A stretch of DNA of 64,000 bases, taken from positions 310,001 to 374,000 of the forward strand of contig JAEKKX010000006.1 of assembly GCA_019510125.1 (NCBI GenBank). Direction: 5' to 3'. Origin of the DNA: Lysobacterales bacterium (lineage in GTDB: Bacteria; Pseudomonadota; Gammaproteobacteria; Xanthomonadales; Xanthomonadaceae). The position numbers and the translations under genes were made by a program. This document shows positions 48,879 to 58,366 of this stretch, in pieces. The notes beneath the pieces were generated by a model, which was given only the letters and a program-made list of their open reading frames with translations, did not search any database and was not told the origin of the DNA. Position 1 is the stretch's first letter; every line of letters starts with the position of its first letter.

Positions 48879-48914
48879 CGACGGGCTTCCTTCTGTTTCG
48901 GGCGGTTTCGGGGA

Positions 48915-48955
48915 TTCATCCCTCGATCGGGATGAAAAGATGGGCGCGCATGATA
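48915..48955 (-). promoter_or_regulatory. metK promoter element and leader hairpin
   Basis: On the minus strand TATCAT (48955-48950) is a possible -10; I find no good -35. The transcript would start near 48943. An 8-bp inverted repeat, TTCATCCC / GGGATGAA, with loop GATCGA lies at 48936-48915, at the 5' end of a leader of about 65 bases. I could not match it to any known SAM or SAH riboswitch class. Confidence 0.4.
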
Positions 48956-49097
48956 CACCCCCGACCTGTCCGCTGCATGACCGCGGACGGGGGGCGGCCG
49001 TCCCGGCGCCAGTGTCACGCGAACGCCGTCCGGCCGCCACGGCGCTGTCGTCGTCGGGCCGCAGGCTGGCGGCCATCCAGGCCGACCGGTCCCGCCC

Positions 49098-50798
49098 ATG
49101 CAAGCGCTCGAACGCCACCTCCAGGCCCGCCATCCCCGCTGGTTCGCCGGCCGCCGCGCCAGCGTCGCCCGTTCCGTGCTGCGCGGCCTCGGCCGCTGGT
49201 CGCGGCTGGACGAGGTCGAGGCCTTCCTGGCCCGCCAGGGCCACCTGCGCGACTTCGAGTTCCTGGCCGCGGGGCTCGACTTCCTCGACCTGCGCTACCG
49301 GGTGGCGGACCGCGACCTGGCGGCGATCCCCGCGGTCGGCCGGCTGCTGATCGTCGCCAACCACCCGTCCGGGGCGCTGGACGCGCTGGCGCTGCTGCAC
49401 GCGGTCGGCCGGGTGCGCCGCGACGTGCGCATCGTCGCCAACGACCTGCTGTCGCTGCTGACCCCGATGGCCGGCCTGTTCCTCCCGGTGAAGGTGTTCG
49501 GCGGCCAGGCCGGCGCCGAGAGCCTGCGCGCGATCGAGGCCGCGCTGGCGCGCGAGGAGTGCGTGATCGTGTTCCCCGCCGGCGAGGTGTCGCGGCTGGG
49601 GCTGGCCGGCGTGCGCGACCGGCGCTGGCGCGGCGGCTTCGTCCGCTTCGCGCGGCGCACCGGGACGCCGGTGCTGCCGGTGCGCATCGCCGCCCGCAAC
49701 TCGGCGCTGTTCTACGGCGCGTCGGCGCTGTACCGCCCGGCTGGCACCGCGCTGCTGGCGCGGGAGATGTTCGCCCGCCGCGCGCGGCCGATCGCGCTGC
49801 ACGTCGGCCGCACGATGCGGCTCGATCCCGAGGCGTCGGCCGACGCCTGCCTGCGCGAGGTGCGTCGCGCGCTGTACGCCCTCGGCCGCGACCGCGGGCC
49901 CGCGCCGGGCCCGGCGCCGCTGGCGGAGGCGATCGACCCGGCGACCCTGCTGATGGCGATCGCCGGCACCGAGCTGCTCGGCCGCACCGGCGACGGCAAG
50001 GAGATCCGGCTGGCGCGGGTGACCGCCGACGCGCCGCTGCTGGCGGAGATCGGCCGCCTGCGCGAGCGCACGTTCCGCGAAGTGGGCGAGGGCACCGGCC
50101 GCAGCCGCGACGTCGACGCCTACGATCCCGACTACGAACACATCCTGGTCTGGGACGCCGCCGCGACGAAGATCGCCGGCGCCTACCGCGTCGCCCGCGG
50201 CGCGCCGCTGCTGGCCCGCCACGGCCTGGCCGGGCTCTACACAGCGTCGCTGTTCCGCTACGCCGACGAGGCGCTGCCGCGGATCGCGCAGGGCCTGGAA
50301 CTGGGCCGAAGCTTCGTGGTGCCCGAATACTGGGGCAGCCGCAGCCTCGACTACCTGTGGCAGGGCATCGGCGCCTACCTGCGCCGGCATCCGCAGGTGC
50401 GCTGGCTGTTCGGCGCGGTGTCGATCAGCGCCGCGCTGCCGCGCGAGGCGCGCGAACAACTGGTGGCGTACTACTCGCGCTACTACGGCGATGCCGACGG
50501 CGGCGCGGCGTCGCTGCGACCGTTCCGCTACGTCGCGACCCCGCCGGACTTCGGCGACCTCGACGCCGACACCGCGTTCGGCGTGCTGCGCGCCAACCTC
50601 GCCGCGCACGGCGCCACGGTGCCGGTGCTGTACAAGCAGTACACGGAACTGTGCGAGCCCGGCGGCGCGCGCTTCCTCGCGTTCGGCGTCGATCCGGATT
50701 TCAGCGACAGCATCGACGGCCTGATCGAAGTCGATCTCGCCCGGATCGCGCCGAAGAAGCGGCAGCGCTACCTGCAGCCGCGCGACGCCGTGGCCTGA
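49098..50798 (+). CDS. OlsF-like fused acyltransferase (ornithine-lipid type)
   Basis: The 566-residue protein has two acyltransferase modules. The N-terminal half is PlsC-like: [16 protein letters not shown] supplies the HxxxxD catalytic motif (from about residue 89) and [10 protein letters not shown] the second motif. The C-terminal half (from about residue 310: [31 protein letters not shown], then [11 protein letters not shown]) is the GNAT-like OlsB/hemolysin N-acyltransferase. OlsF enzymes with this order make ornithine lipids in one polypeptide. No signal peptide is seen; the enzyme is expected at the inner membrane. It is divergent from metK. Confidence 0.85.
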   Translation: MQALERHLQARHPRWFAGRRASVARSVLRGLGRWSRLDEVEAFLARQGHLRDFEFLAAGLDFLDLRYRVADRDLAAIPAVGRLLIVANHPSGALDALALLHAVGRVRRDVRIVANDLLSLLTPMAGLFLPVKVFGGQAGAESLRAIEAALAREECVIVFPAGEVSRLGLAGVRDRRWRGGFVRFARRTGTPVLPVRIAARNSALFYGASALYRPAGTALLAREMFARRARPIALHVGRTMRLDPEASADACLREVRRALYALGRDRGPAPGPAPLAEAIDPATLLMAIAGTELLGRTGDGKEIRLARVTADAPLLAEIGRLRERTFREVGEGTGRSRDVDAYDPDYEHILVWDAAATKIAGAYRVARGAPLLARHGLAGLYTASLFRYADEALPRIAQGLELGRSFVVPEYWGSRSLDYLWQGIGAYLRRHPQVRWLFGAVSISAALPREAREQLVAYYSRYYGDADGGAASLRPFRYVATPPDFGDLDADTAFGVLRANLAAHGATVPVLYKQYTELCEPGGARFLAFGVDPDFSDSIDGLIEVDLARIAPKKRQRYLQPRDAVA

Positions 50799-50992
50799 TC
50801 GCACGGCGACGCGGCGACGCCCTGCGCCGCACGGCGGCGCGGTCGGCTGTTGCGTCGCACAATGCTGCGCGCCTGTGAACGCGAAGCGTTTGCGGTACAG
50901 TGCGACCGCGGCCGGGATGCCGTACGCCGCCTGAGCATGCAGTTCGAGACTGCGCGGCTCGGCGTGTGCAGGTCAAGACACAGGGGAACGCG

Positions 50993-52996
50993 ATGCATCG
51001 GCATCACAGGGAGGTGGCGGCGCCGTGGACGCGGCGCCGTCGGATGGCGGCCATGGAGGCCGTCGCGTCGCCATGCCTGCAGGCGGCGCGCGCGTTGCGC
51101 AGCGCCGTGCTGGTCGCACTGTCCACGTCCGCACTGCTCGCGCTCGCGCCGGGCGTCGCCTGCGCACAGGCCGACGCGCCGGCCGACGATGCCGTCCGCA
51201 CCCTCGATCGCATCAGCGTCAGCGCGACCTCGCTGCCGACCACCGCCGCGGCCGCCTCCCAGCACGTCACCGTCATCGGCCGCGACGCGCTCGACGCGAT
51301 GGCCGGGATGAGCGTGGGCGACGTGCTGGCGACGCAGGCGGGGCTGGTGACCGACCGCGGCGCGCGCAGCGGCGGCTACGGCGCGCTGTACATGCGCGGC
51401 GCCGACCCCAGTCACGTCGTCGTGCTGATCGACGGCGTGCGCCAGAACGACCCGCTGTCCTCGCGCGGCAGCGCGGTCGACCTCAACACCCTCACCACCG
51501 GCGACGTCGAACGCATCGAGATCGTGCGCGGCAACGCCTCGGTGCTGAACGCCGAAGCGATGGCCGGCGTGATCCACATCTTCACCCGCCGCGGCGGCGA
51601 TGGCGCCTCGGCCGGGATCGACACCGGCGGCGACGGCCTCGCCGGGGTGCGCGCCAGCGTGCGCGGGGCCGGCTGGCGCGCGGGCGCGACCGCGCGCGAG
51701 GACGGCGACCGCGACACCGGCTACGGCCGCACCCGGGCGGCGGACGCCGGCTGGTCGCACGCCTTCGGCGAGCGCGTCGACCTGCAGGTGGACGCGCGCG
51801 TCGCCGACAGCCGCAACCTCGGCTTTCCCGACGACAGCGGCGGCGAGCGTTACGCCGACCTGCGCACGCTGGAAGAACGCCGCGCCACCAGCCGCCAGGG
51901 CGCGCTGCAGTTGCGGGTCGCGGGCGAGGACGGCAGTGCCCTGCAAGTCCAGGCGACCGCGCTGTCGCGCAGCAGCGACGAGCGCTCGCCGGGCGTCGCC
52001 CCGGGCCTGCGCGATCCGGCCGGGCTGCCGGCGATCGACAGCCTCGGCGAATACCGTCGCCAGGACGCGCAACTGCTGTGGCTGTCGAGGGACGACGCGG
52101 CGCTGCGCTTCACCGTCGGCGCGCAGTACCAGCGCGAGCACGGCACGCTCGACAGCCTCATCCGCTTCGGTCCGTTCTTCGCGCTGCCGGCGGATTTCGA
52201 CCTGCGCCGCCGCACCGTCAGCCTGCTCGCCGAAGCGCGCTGGCAGGTGGGCGCCTGGACCTGGCATGGCGGGGTGCGCCGCGAGGACCCCGATCGCGCC
52301 GACGCCAGCGTGCTGCCGATGCTGTCGCTGCAGCGGACGCTGGGCGCAGGCCGCGGCCAGTGGGGCGCGTCGGTCGGGCGCAGCGTCAAGCAGCCGAGCT
52401 TCTACGCGCTGGGCCACCCGCTGGTCGGCAATCCGGCGCTCAAGGCCGAGCATGCGCTGCAGCGCGAGCTGTACTACGCCAGCGACGCCGACGCCGCGTG
52501 GCCGCTGCGCCTGACTCTGTTCAGCGCGCGCTATCGCGATCTGGTGGATTTCGACGCCGGCCCGCCGCCGCAACTGGTCAACCGCGCGCGGGTCGCGGCC
52601 GACGGCGTCGAATGGTCGCTGTCGCACCGCTTCGCCAACGACTGGCGCCTGCGCTTCGACGGCAGCCGCCAGCGGGTGCGCGCCGACGACGGCGTCACCC
52701 TGCGTTTCCGTCCGCGACTGCAGTGGAACGCCGGGCTGGACCTGCCGCTGCCGCGCGCGTTCGCGCTGTCGCTGCAGGCGAACCATCTCGGCCGGCGCTT
52801 CGATTCGTCGATCCCGACCGGCGACCGCTGGCTGCCGGCGGTCACCACCCTCGACGCCGCGCTGCGCCGCCGCTTCGGCGCGGTCGAGGTGGTCGGGGGC
52901 ATCGACAACGTGTTCGACACCGCGCGCGAACAGGCCATCGGCACGCCGTGGCCAGGACGCCGGCTGCGGCTGTCGCTGACCTGGGCGACGCGCTGA
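50993..52996 (+). CDS. TonB-dependent receptor, BtuB-like
   Basis: The 667-residue precursor has a long signal region (the hydrophobic core starts near residue 37: SAVLVALSTSALLALAPGVACAQ). Its plug domain carries TLDRISVSATSLP, RGADPSHVVVLIDGVRQNDP and VERIEIVRGNASVLNAEAMAG, and the barrel ends LRLSLTWATR. The plug resembles the vitamin B12 receptor BtuB. I see no cobalamin riboswitch in the 194-base leader, so another substrate is possible. The AGGGGAA before the ATG at 50993 supports the start. It precedes the VTT gene by 50 bases. Confidence 0.85.
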   Translation: MHRHHREVAAPWTRRRRMAAMEAVASPCLQAARALRSAVLVALSTSALLALAPGVACAQADAPADDAVRTLDRISVSATSLPTTAAAASQHVTVIGRDALDAMAGMSVGDVLATQAGLVTDRGARSGGYGALYMRGADPSHVVVLIDGVRQNDPLSSRGSAVDLNTLTTGDVERIEIVRGNASVLNAEAMAGVIHIFTRRGGDGASAGIDTGGDGLAGVRASVRGAGWRAGATAREDGDRDTGYGRTRAADAGWSHAFGERVDLQVDARVADSRNLGFPDDSGGERYADLRTLEERRATSRQGALQLRVAGEDGSALQVQATALSRSSDERSPGVAPGLRDPAGLPAIDSLGEYRRQDAQLLWLSRDDAALRFTVGAQYQREHGTLDSLIRFGPFFALPADFDLRRRTVSLLAEARWQVGAWTWHGGVRREDPDRADASVLPMLSLQRTLGAGRGQWGASVGRSVKQPSFYALGHPLVGNPALKAEHALQRELYYASDADAAWPLRLTLFSARYRDLVDFDAGPPPQLVNRARVAADGVEWSLSHRFANDWRLRFDGSRQRVRADDGVTLRFRPRLQWNAGLDLPLPRAFALSLQANHLGRRFDSSIPTGDRWLPAVTTLDAALRRRFGAVEVVGGIDNVFDTAREQAIGTPWPGRRLRLSLTWATR

Positions 52997-53046
52997 CGCA
53001 GGCGCAGGCGCGCGACGCATCGGCTTCATCGGAAGGAGGGGCGACG

Positions 53047-53871
53047 ATGGCGCAGGGCGAAGGACGAGGCAGGCCGGGGTCCGTGGCGGCGCGCTGGCGC
53101 CTGGCGGCGCTGGCCTGCGCGCTCGTGCTGGCGCTGTCGCTGCCGTTCGTGCTGTGGGGCGAGCGCTTCGATCGCGCTGCGCCGCAGTGGCTGGAGGCGT
53201 TCGGTTCCGATGCGGCGTTCGCGGCATTCGGCATCGCCCTGCTGATCGTCGACGTGCTGTTGCCGGTGCCCAGCACGCTGGTCGCGATGGCGCTGTGCTG
53301 GCGGCTCGGCCCGTGGTGGGGCGGGGCCTGCGTCGCCGCCGGCTTCACCCTGTCGTTCGTCGTCGGCTATGCGCTGGGCCGCAGCGTGCCCGAGGCGCGG
53401 CTGCGGCGCTGGATCGGCCCCGCGCTGTGGGATCGCGTGCGCGACCGCGCCGACCGCCGCGCGCTGTGGTGGATCTCGCTGATGCGGCCGCTGCCGGTGC
53501 TGTCCGAGGCCAGCGCAGTGCTCGCCGGGGTCTGGCGGCTGCCGCCGCTGCCGGCCTTCGCCGCGGCGTCCGCGGCCTCGCTGGCGACCGCCGCGCTGTA
53601 TGCCGCGAGTGCGGCCCTGGGCCGCGACACGCCCGGCCTGCCCGCCGCGCTGCTGTGCGCGCTGGCGCTGCCGGCCGCCCTGTGGTTGCTGCACCGGCGC
53701 GTGGTCGCGCGCCTGCTCGGCCGCGCCGCCGCGGCGTCGCCTGCGGCGCAACCGATGCCGGCACAGGACAAGCCTTTGCAAGACTTGCCCGCACGAGACC
53801 TCCCCGCACGCGGCATGCCCGCACAGCGCATGTCGCCATCGATCCACCCCGACCCACAGGAGGAGCCATGA
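53047..53871 (+). CDS. VTT/DedA-type membrane protein
   Basis: The 274-residue protein has about six helices. The VTT (SNARE-associated) domain is visible in LLPVPSTLVAMALCWRLGPWWG, then FVVGYALGRSVPE and the re-entrant-type motif ISLMRPLPVLSEASAVLAGV. VTT proteins move or scramble lipids at the inner membrane. The C-terminal tail has a short repeated motif (KPLQDLPARDLPARGMPAQRM). Its stop overlaps the start of the exported Cys-rich protein (ATGA), linking the two genes. Confidence 0.82.
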   Translation: MAQGEGRGRPGSVAARWRLAALACALVLALSLPFVLWGERFDRAAPQWLEAFGSDAAFAAFGIALLIVDVLLPVPSTLVAMALCWRLGPWWGGACVAAGFTLSFVVGYALGRSVPEARLRRWIGPALWDRVRDRADRRALWWISLMRPLPVLSEASAVLAGVWRLPPLPAFAAASAASLATAALYAASAALGRDTPGLPAALLCALALPAALWLLHRRVVARLLGRAAAASPAAQPMPAQDKPLQDLPARDLPARGMPAQRMSPSIHPDPQEEP

Positions 53872-54872
53872 ACGTCCGTGTCTTCGCATCGGTCGCCGCC
53901 GCGCTCGCGCTGCTGGCCCTGTCCGCCCCCGGTCGCGTCGCCGCGGCCGAGGCCCCCGCCGCCGCGTCCACGCCGGCAGAGCGGCACATCTACTACACCG
54001 GCGGCGTCCACAACGACAAGGGCTGCATCCCGCTGGCGAAATGCGTGTATCCGCGCAAGGCCGGCGAGCCCACCGATCCGCAGTTCCCGAAATGGTGGGT
54101 CAGCACCTGGACGATGTACCGGGTGTTCGCGAACTACGACAAGGTCCCGCCGCCCTACGGCAATCCGCCGGCGGGACTGTCGTCCTCGGACTACCAGGTG
54201 TCGTACGGCGCCAGCTACTACGACGCGACCTACGTGCCGAAGGACGGCGACGGCACCGGCGCGATGATGGAGTACTACGACCAGTACTGCCTGCCGATCT
54301 TCCCGTCGGACAACCACTACACCTGCGCCTTCGTCTCGCTGGGCAACAAGGCCTACTTCCTGCGCTACGCCGACCGCCCGCAGGGCACGCCGCAGTGCTG
54401 CAAGTTCTCGCCGCAGAACCATCCGCCGCGGCCGGACTTCATCAAGCACCTGCCCTACGACCCCGCGCGCAGCACCCACGTGGGCGGGCAGGTCCAGGCC
54501 TATGCGCGCGAGGTGGGGCCGCAGAAGATCCTGTTCGGCTATGCGTTCTATTCGACCCCGACCTCGGACGACCCGGCGGACCCCAAGTCGCCGAAATACC
54601 GGCATCCGCAGTCGTTCTACTTCTCCGGCTATCCGCTGGACCCGCCGAACGCGCCGATCGTCAGCCAGAACTACACCAGCTTCCGCGCGCAGCGGCCCGA
54701 TCCGATCGTGACCTGGGACCAGGTCGCGCAGATGTGCCCGGCCGATCCGGAATGGTGCTGCCTGTTCGAGGGCGACTGCCCGAAGCAGGACGCCGCCGCG
54801 CCCGCCGCCGCGCGCGCCGCGCCGGCGCAGTGGTCCGACCTGCAGGGCCCGGATGGCGGGGCCGCGCGGTGA
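53868..54872 (+). CDS. Exported Cys-rich protein of unknown function
   Basis: The 334-residue precursor has a signal peptide (MNVRVFASVAAALALLALSAPGRVAAAE). The mature part contains about ten cysteines arranged in pairs and clusters (CIPLAKC, YCLP, YTCAF, QCCKF, MCPADPEWCC, DCPKQ), suggesting several disulfides. Tyr and Pro are frequent (YYTGGVHNDKG, KVPPPYGNPP). I recognise no domain. GAGGAGCC precedes the ATG. The end overlaps the VOC gene by four bases. It is probably periplasmic or extracellular and works with the VTT and VioB-like genes around it, which is inferred from the operon only. Confidence 0.75.
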   Translation: MNVRVFASVAAALALLALSAPGRVAAAEAPAAASTPAERHIYYTGGVHNDKGCIPLAKCVYPRKAGEPTDPQFPKWWVSTWTMYRVFANYDKVPPPYGNPPAGLSSSDYQVSYGASYYDATYVPKDGDGTGAMMEYYDQYCLPIFPSDNHYTCAFVSLGNKAYFLRYADRPQGTPQCCKFSPQNHPPRPDFIKHLPYDPARSTHVGGQVQAYAREVGPQKILFGYAFYSTPTSDDPADPKSPKYRHPQSFYFSGYPLDPPNAPIVSQNYTSFRAQRPDPIVTWDQVAQMCPADPEWCCLFEGDCPKQDAAAPAAARAAPAQWSDLQGPDGGAAR

Positions 54873-55246
54873 GCGCCGCGAACGCGCATCCGGCGGTGAT
54901 GTTCGAAGTGATCGCCCGCGACCAGGCGACGCTGATGGCGTTCTACGCCACCGTCTTCGGCTGGACCTACCGCACCGGCAGCGGCGGCTTCGCCTACATC
55001 GATTTCCCGACGGCGGCGCGGCCGCTGCTCGGCGGCATCGGCCAGGCGCAGGCGGGCGTGGCCGGGTTCGAGCCGGGGCGCAATTTCTATCTGCAGGTCG
55101 ACGACCTCGACGCCACCGTCGCCGCGGCCATCGCCGCCGGTGGCGCGCCGTACATGCCGGTCAGCGAGGCCGACGGCTACCGCTTCGCGATGATCCAGGA
55201 CCCGGAAGGCAATCCGGTCGGCCTGATCGCGCCGTTCGCCGCATGA
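54869..55246 (+). CDS. VOC (glyoxalase/bleomycin-resistance) family protein
   Basis: The 125-residue protein starts at a GTG within the preceding stop (GTGA). It has the paired beta-alpha-beta-beta-beta modules of the VOC fold: PAVMFEVIARDQATLMAFYA, the strand FYLQVDDLDATVAAAIAAGG and the final RFAMIQDPEGNPVGLIAP. FEVIARDQ and the Glu in QDPEGNPVG stand where metal ligands occur in this superfamily. The fold covers dioxygenases, lyases and binding proteins, so the reaction cannot be named. Confidence 0.88.
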   Translation: MSAANAHPAVMFEVIARDQATLMAFYATVFGWTYRTGSGGFAYIDFPTAARPLLGGIGQAQAGVAGFEPGRNFYLQVDDLDATVAAAIAAGGAPYMPVSEADGYRFAMIQDPEGNPVGLIAPFAA

Positions 55247-55298
55247 CCGTTCCGCCGCCCCGCGCGGTTCTTTCCACATCGTCGTCCGGGAGGGTCCG

Positions 55299-57248
55299 AT
55301 GAGCTACCTCAACGCACTGCGGCTGCATTTCGCCGGCAGCTTCCAGGCCAACGTCTCGACGGTCAACAACGACCCGGGGCATTTCGACAACGCCGGCTTC
55401 GAGCCTGCGTACCAGCAGATGCAGGGCATCAACATGTTCCCCGCGAACGGCTGGTTCAACCCGCAGGGCGACGCCACCTGGCGGTTGCTCGGCTGCGCGA
55501 TCACCGCGGCCTGGATGCCGACGGCGTCCGCGCCGTCGGCGCCGGCGCCGGCGGACGATCCGGTGCTCGGGTATTCGATCGCCGACAGCGACGCGCACGC
55601 GCCGGCCAAGCTCGTGGACCTGGATTCCGAGCAGCAGATGGTCTCGGAGATCTGGGGGCTGGAGGTGCGGATCGCCGACGCCGCCGGCAACACCCTGCTG
55701 CGCGGCCAGTTCGAGCCGGCGGCCTTCATCGACATCTGGAACCGCGCGACCGCCGGCGGTGGCGGCGACATGACCATGGGCGCGATGTACCAGTCGGTGC
55801 TGACCTCGCTCGAATGGGGCGACGTGTCGGCCTCGCCGTTCCTGCTCGCGCTGCAGGCGGCCTCGGCCGCCAGCGGCCTGCTGTCGATCAAGTTCAACGT
55901 CGACGGCATCAACATGAACTACGACGCGCCCGATTTCATGTGCGGGCGCATCGCCGGCACCATCGGCCCGGCGGCTCCCGGCGAGCCGCATCACTGCGTG
56001 GTCGGCCGACAGTTCATGGCGACGGTGTCGCCGCAGAACCCGGTGACGCCGCAGAGCGTGCTCAACTTCTGCGCGGCGGTGGTCGATGCGACCGCATCGA
56101 TCGTCTACCTCGACCTCGGCAACGCCCTGCCGACGACGATCCCCGGCGGCCCGCCGGCCGACCTCGGCGATCTGGCGCTGTCGGTGTACGACCCGATCGC
56201 GACGCCCGCCAACCCCGCCGGCGCCACCACCCAGCTCGCGACGATCGCCGCCGCCACCTACCTCGGCGATCCCGACTGGTACGCGTGCACCGCGGGCGTG
56301 GTGGCCCTGCCGTTCGATCCCTCGCTGGCGACGCAGGTGGCCGCTTTCCCGCTGGTCGTCAGCGGCAGCGCGCCGGTGCAGGGCGTGCAGGCGGTGGTCT
56401 CCGAGGCGCCGACCGGCGCGTTCGTGCGCGCGGACACGTTCGTCTGGCGCGCCAGCCCCGGCGACACCCTGCAGATCCCGGTGCTGGCCACGCGCTTCGG
56501 ACAGCCGCTGGCCGGCGCGGGCCTGGTGTTCGCGGCGGACGCGTCGCAACTGCAGCCGAGCAACGCGATCGACCCGCAGGACGTGCCGCCGGTCGCGACG
56601 CCGCTGTCGGCGATCGGGTTCCCGACCGCGACCACGACGCTGTCCGCCACCACCGGCAGCGACGGCTGGGCGACGCTGACCCTGCCGATGACCGATCCGG
56701 GCACGCCGCGCTGGTTCAACGGCGGCGCCGACTACGGCATCGACGGCCAGGTCTACGGCGTGCGTCCCGCGTTCGCGAACACGCAGGACAACGGCCCGCT
56801 GAATCCGTGGAATTTCGTCTCGATCCTGCTGTGGAGCGGTTTCGCGCCGAAGACGCCGGGCGCGCCGACCTGGTTCGACGACCTGCAGCCGATCTTCCAG
56901 CAGTACGCGAACCTCTATCCGGTGATGAACCGCTTCCTCGACCTCGGCGACTACGCCTCGGTGGTCGCGAACCGGCGCCTGCTGCTGCTGGCCTTCGGCC
57001 TGGACGCCGGCAATCCCAACGTGATGCCGGTGACCCGCGACCTGTCGCCCGCCAAGCGCCAGGCGATCCTGCAGTGGCTGCAGCAGCCCTCGCCGCCGCA
57101 GGGCACGCCGCCGCCGGCCGCCAAGGCCCGGCAGATGGCGAAGAAGACCGCCGCCGCGCCGCCGTCCGCGGTCATGCCCAAGGGCGGCAAGACCGCCGCG
57201 CTCGCCCGTCGCGTCGTCCTGCAGTCCCGCACCGGAGAAACGCCATGA
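55299..57248 (+). CDS. Protein resembling the N-terminal half of VioB/RebD-type enzymes
   Basis: This 649-residue soluble protein begins MSYLNALRLHFAGSFQANVSTVNNDP. That resembles the start of VioB (a short hydrophobic PRIHF-type strand followed by NAPTANRDP-like sequence). Residues about 530-600 (QYANLYPVMNRFLDLGDYAS and PVTRDLSPAKRQAILQWL) line up well with the VioB segment YELVYPFMSDKVFSLAD / STRELSAPKARLFLKYL, which in VioB directly precedes the ferritin-like half. The comparison is from memory and was not computed. The C-terminus is Ala/Lys-rich. Its stop overlaps the ferritin-like gene by four bases, so the pair may form one split enzyme. Confidence 0.7.
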   Translation: MSYLNALRLHFAGSFQANVSTVNNDPGHFDNAGFEPAYQQMQGINMFPANGWFNPQGDATWRLLGCAITAAWMPTASAPSAPAPADDPVLGYSIADSDAHAPAKLVDLDSEQQMVSEIWGLEVRIADAAGNTLLRGQFEPAAFIDIWNRATAGGGGDMTMGAMYQSVLTSLEWGDVSASPFLLALQAASAASGLLSIKFNVDGINMNYDAPDFMCGRIAGTIGPAAPGEPHHCVVGRQFMATVSPQNPVTPQSVLNFCAAVVDATASIVYLDLGNALPTTIPGGPPADLGDLALSVYDPIATPANPAGATTQLATIAAATYLGDPDWYACTAGVVALPFDPSLATQVAAFPLVVSGSAPVQGVQAVVSEAPTGAFVRADTFVWRASPGDTLQIPVLATRFGQPLAGAGLVFAADASQLQPSNAIDPQDVPPVATPLSAIGFPTATTTLSATTGSDGWATLTLPMTDPGTPRWFNGGADYGIDGQVYGVRPAFANTQDNGPLNPWNFVSILLWSGFAPKTPGAPTWFDDLQPIFQQYANLYPVMNRFLDLGDYASVVANRRLLLLAFGLDAGNPNVMPVTRDLSPAKRQAILQWLQQPSPPQGTPPPAAKARQMAKKTAAAPPSAVMPKGGKTAALARRVVLQSRTGETP

Positions 57249-58306
57249 TCTTCCTCAAACGCGCCCTCGTCGAAGGCCTGAAGACGCCGACCCCGGACTC
57301 GGTCGCGACCGCGCTGCAGAGCGCGATCGAGCTGGAGCACGCGACCATCCCCGCCTACCTGTACGCGCTGTATTCGCTGGACCCGGCGCGCAACGCGGCG
57401 GTCGCCGGGATCGTGCAGTCGGTGGCGTTCGAGGAAATGCTGCACATGACCCTCGCGGCGAACGTGCTCAACGCCATCGGCGGCACGCCCTGCATCGACA
57501 CCCCGGACTTCATCCCGAGCTATCCCGGTCCGCTGCCGGGCAGCGTGGAAGGCGGGCTGATCGTGCACCTGGCGCCGTTCTCGTCCGAGCAGTTGCTGAC
57601 CTTCCTGCAGATCGAACAGCCCGAGAACGCGATCGACATCCCGATCGTCAATCCGCTGACCGGCGATATCCCGACGCCCGAGCCCGACGGTGCGATCACC
57701 ATCGGGGCGTTCTACCAGGCGATCCTGGCGGCGCTGGCGCAGTTGCCGGCGTCGGCCTTCCAGAACCCGGCGCGCAACCAGGTCGGCCCCGACCTGATGC
57801 CCGAGGCGGTGGTGGTGACCGATCTGGCCTCGGCGCAGCAGGCGCTGAACACGATCGTCGAACAGGGCGAAGGCAACACCACCTCGCCGCTGGAGGTCGT
57901 GGGCGGCGGCTACGCGCACTACTACCGGTTCCTGCAGATCTTCGCCGGCAGCACGCTGCAGCCGGCGGCCGGGCAGACGCCGCCGTGGGCGTTCGGCGCG
58001 CCGCCGATTTCGCTGGACGTCGAAGGCATCCACCCGCTGCCGAGCGATCCGAAGGCGGCGAACTACCCGGCGGGCACGGCGCAGGCCTTCGCCAACGACA
58101 CCTTCAACTACACCTACACGTCGCTGCTGAAGGTCCTGCACGCGTTGTTCAACGGCCAGAACACCCAGGACTGCATGAACGACGCCATCGCGCTGATGAT
58201 GTCGCTCAAGGGCCAGGCCCGCGCGATGATGGCCGGCATCCCGAACCCGGCCGGGCCGTACACCGGCCCGAGTTTCGAATACCAGCCGACCAATCCCGCG
58301 CCCTGA
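57245..58306 (+). CDS. Ferritin-like protein, iminophenyl-pyruvate dimer synthase (VioB C-terminal) family
   Basis: The 353-residue protein begins with a ferritin-like four-helix domain. AIELEHATIPAYLYALYS (Glu29, Glu31, His32) and AFEEMLHMTLAANVLNAIGG (Glu63, Glu64, His67) supply di-metal ligands. The pattern ELE...LYAxYS then EEMxHxxLxxNxLxALG is that of the VioB/StaD/RebD C-terminal domain, which couples two indole-pyruvate imines. No amino-acid oxidase (VioA/RebO) gene is in the window, so the substrate here is unknown. It is translated together with the preceding gene. An inverted repeat follows its stop. Confidence 0.85.
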   Translation: MIFLKRALVEGLKTPTPDSVATALQSAIELEHATIPAYLYALYSLDPARNAAVAGIVQSVAFEEMLHMTLAANVLNAIGGTPCIDTPDFIPSYPGPLPGSVEGGLIVHLAPFSSEQLLTFLQIEQPENAIDIPIVNPLTGDIPTPEPDGAITIGAFYQAILAALAQLPASAFQNPARNQVGPDLMPEAVVVTDLASAQQALNTIVEQGEGNTTSPLEVVGGGYAHYYRFLQIFAGSTLQPAAGQTPPWAFGAPPISLDVEGIHPLPSDPKAANYPAGTAQAFANDTFNYTYTSLLKVLHALFNGQNTQDCMNDAIALMMSLKGQARAMMAGIPNPAGPYTGPSFEYQPTNPAP

Positions 58307-58320
58307 GCGCCGCCCGCCGA

Positions 58321-58344
58321 CGCGGACGCATCGCGGCGTCCGCG
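58321..58344 (+). terminator. Hairpin between the ferritin-like and DJ-1 genes
   Basis: A 9-bp stem, CGCGGACGC / GCGTCCGCG, with a 6-base loop lies in the 60-base gap. No T-run follows, so it could weaken rather than stop read-through into the DJ-1 gene. Confidence 0.45.
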
Positions 58345-58366
58345 AGGCCCCGACCGGAAAGACGCC

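Noticed and set aside
48879-49097. Known SAM-I, SAM-II or SAH riboswitch upstream of metK
   Set aside because: The hairpin present lacks the conserved cores of these classes; only an unassigned structured leader is reported.
50799-50992. Cobalamin riboswitch before the BtuB-like receptor
   Set aside because: No B12-box or matching stem order was found; only GC-rich sequence and a weak TACAGT -10-like hexamer are seen.
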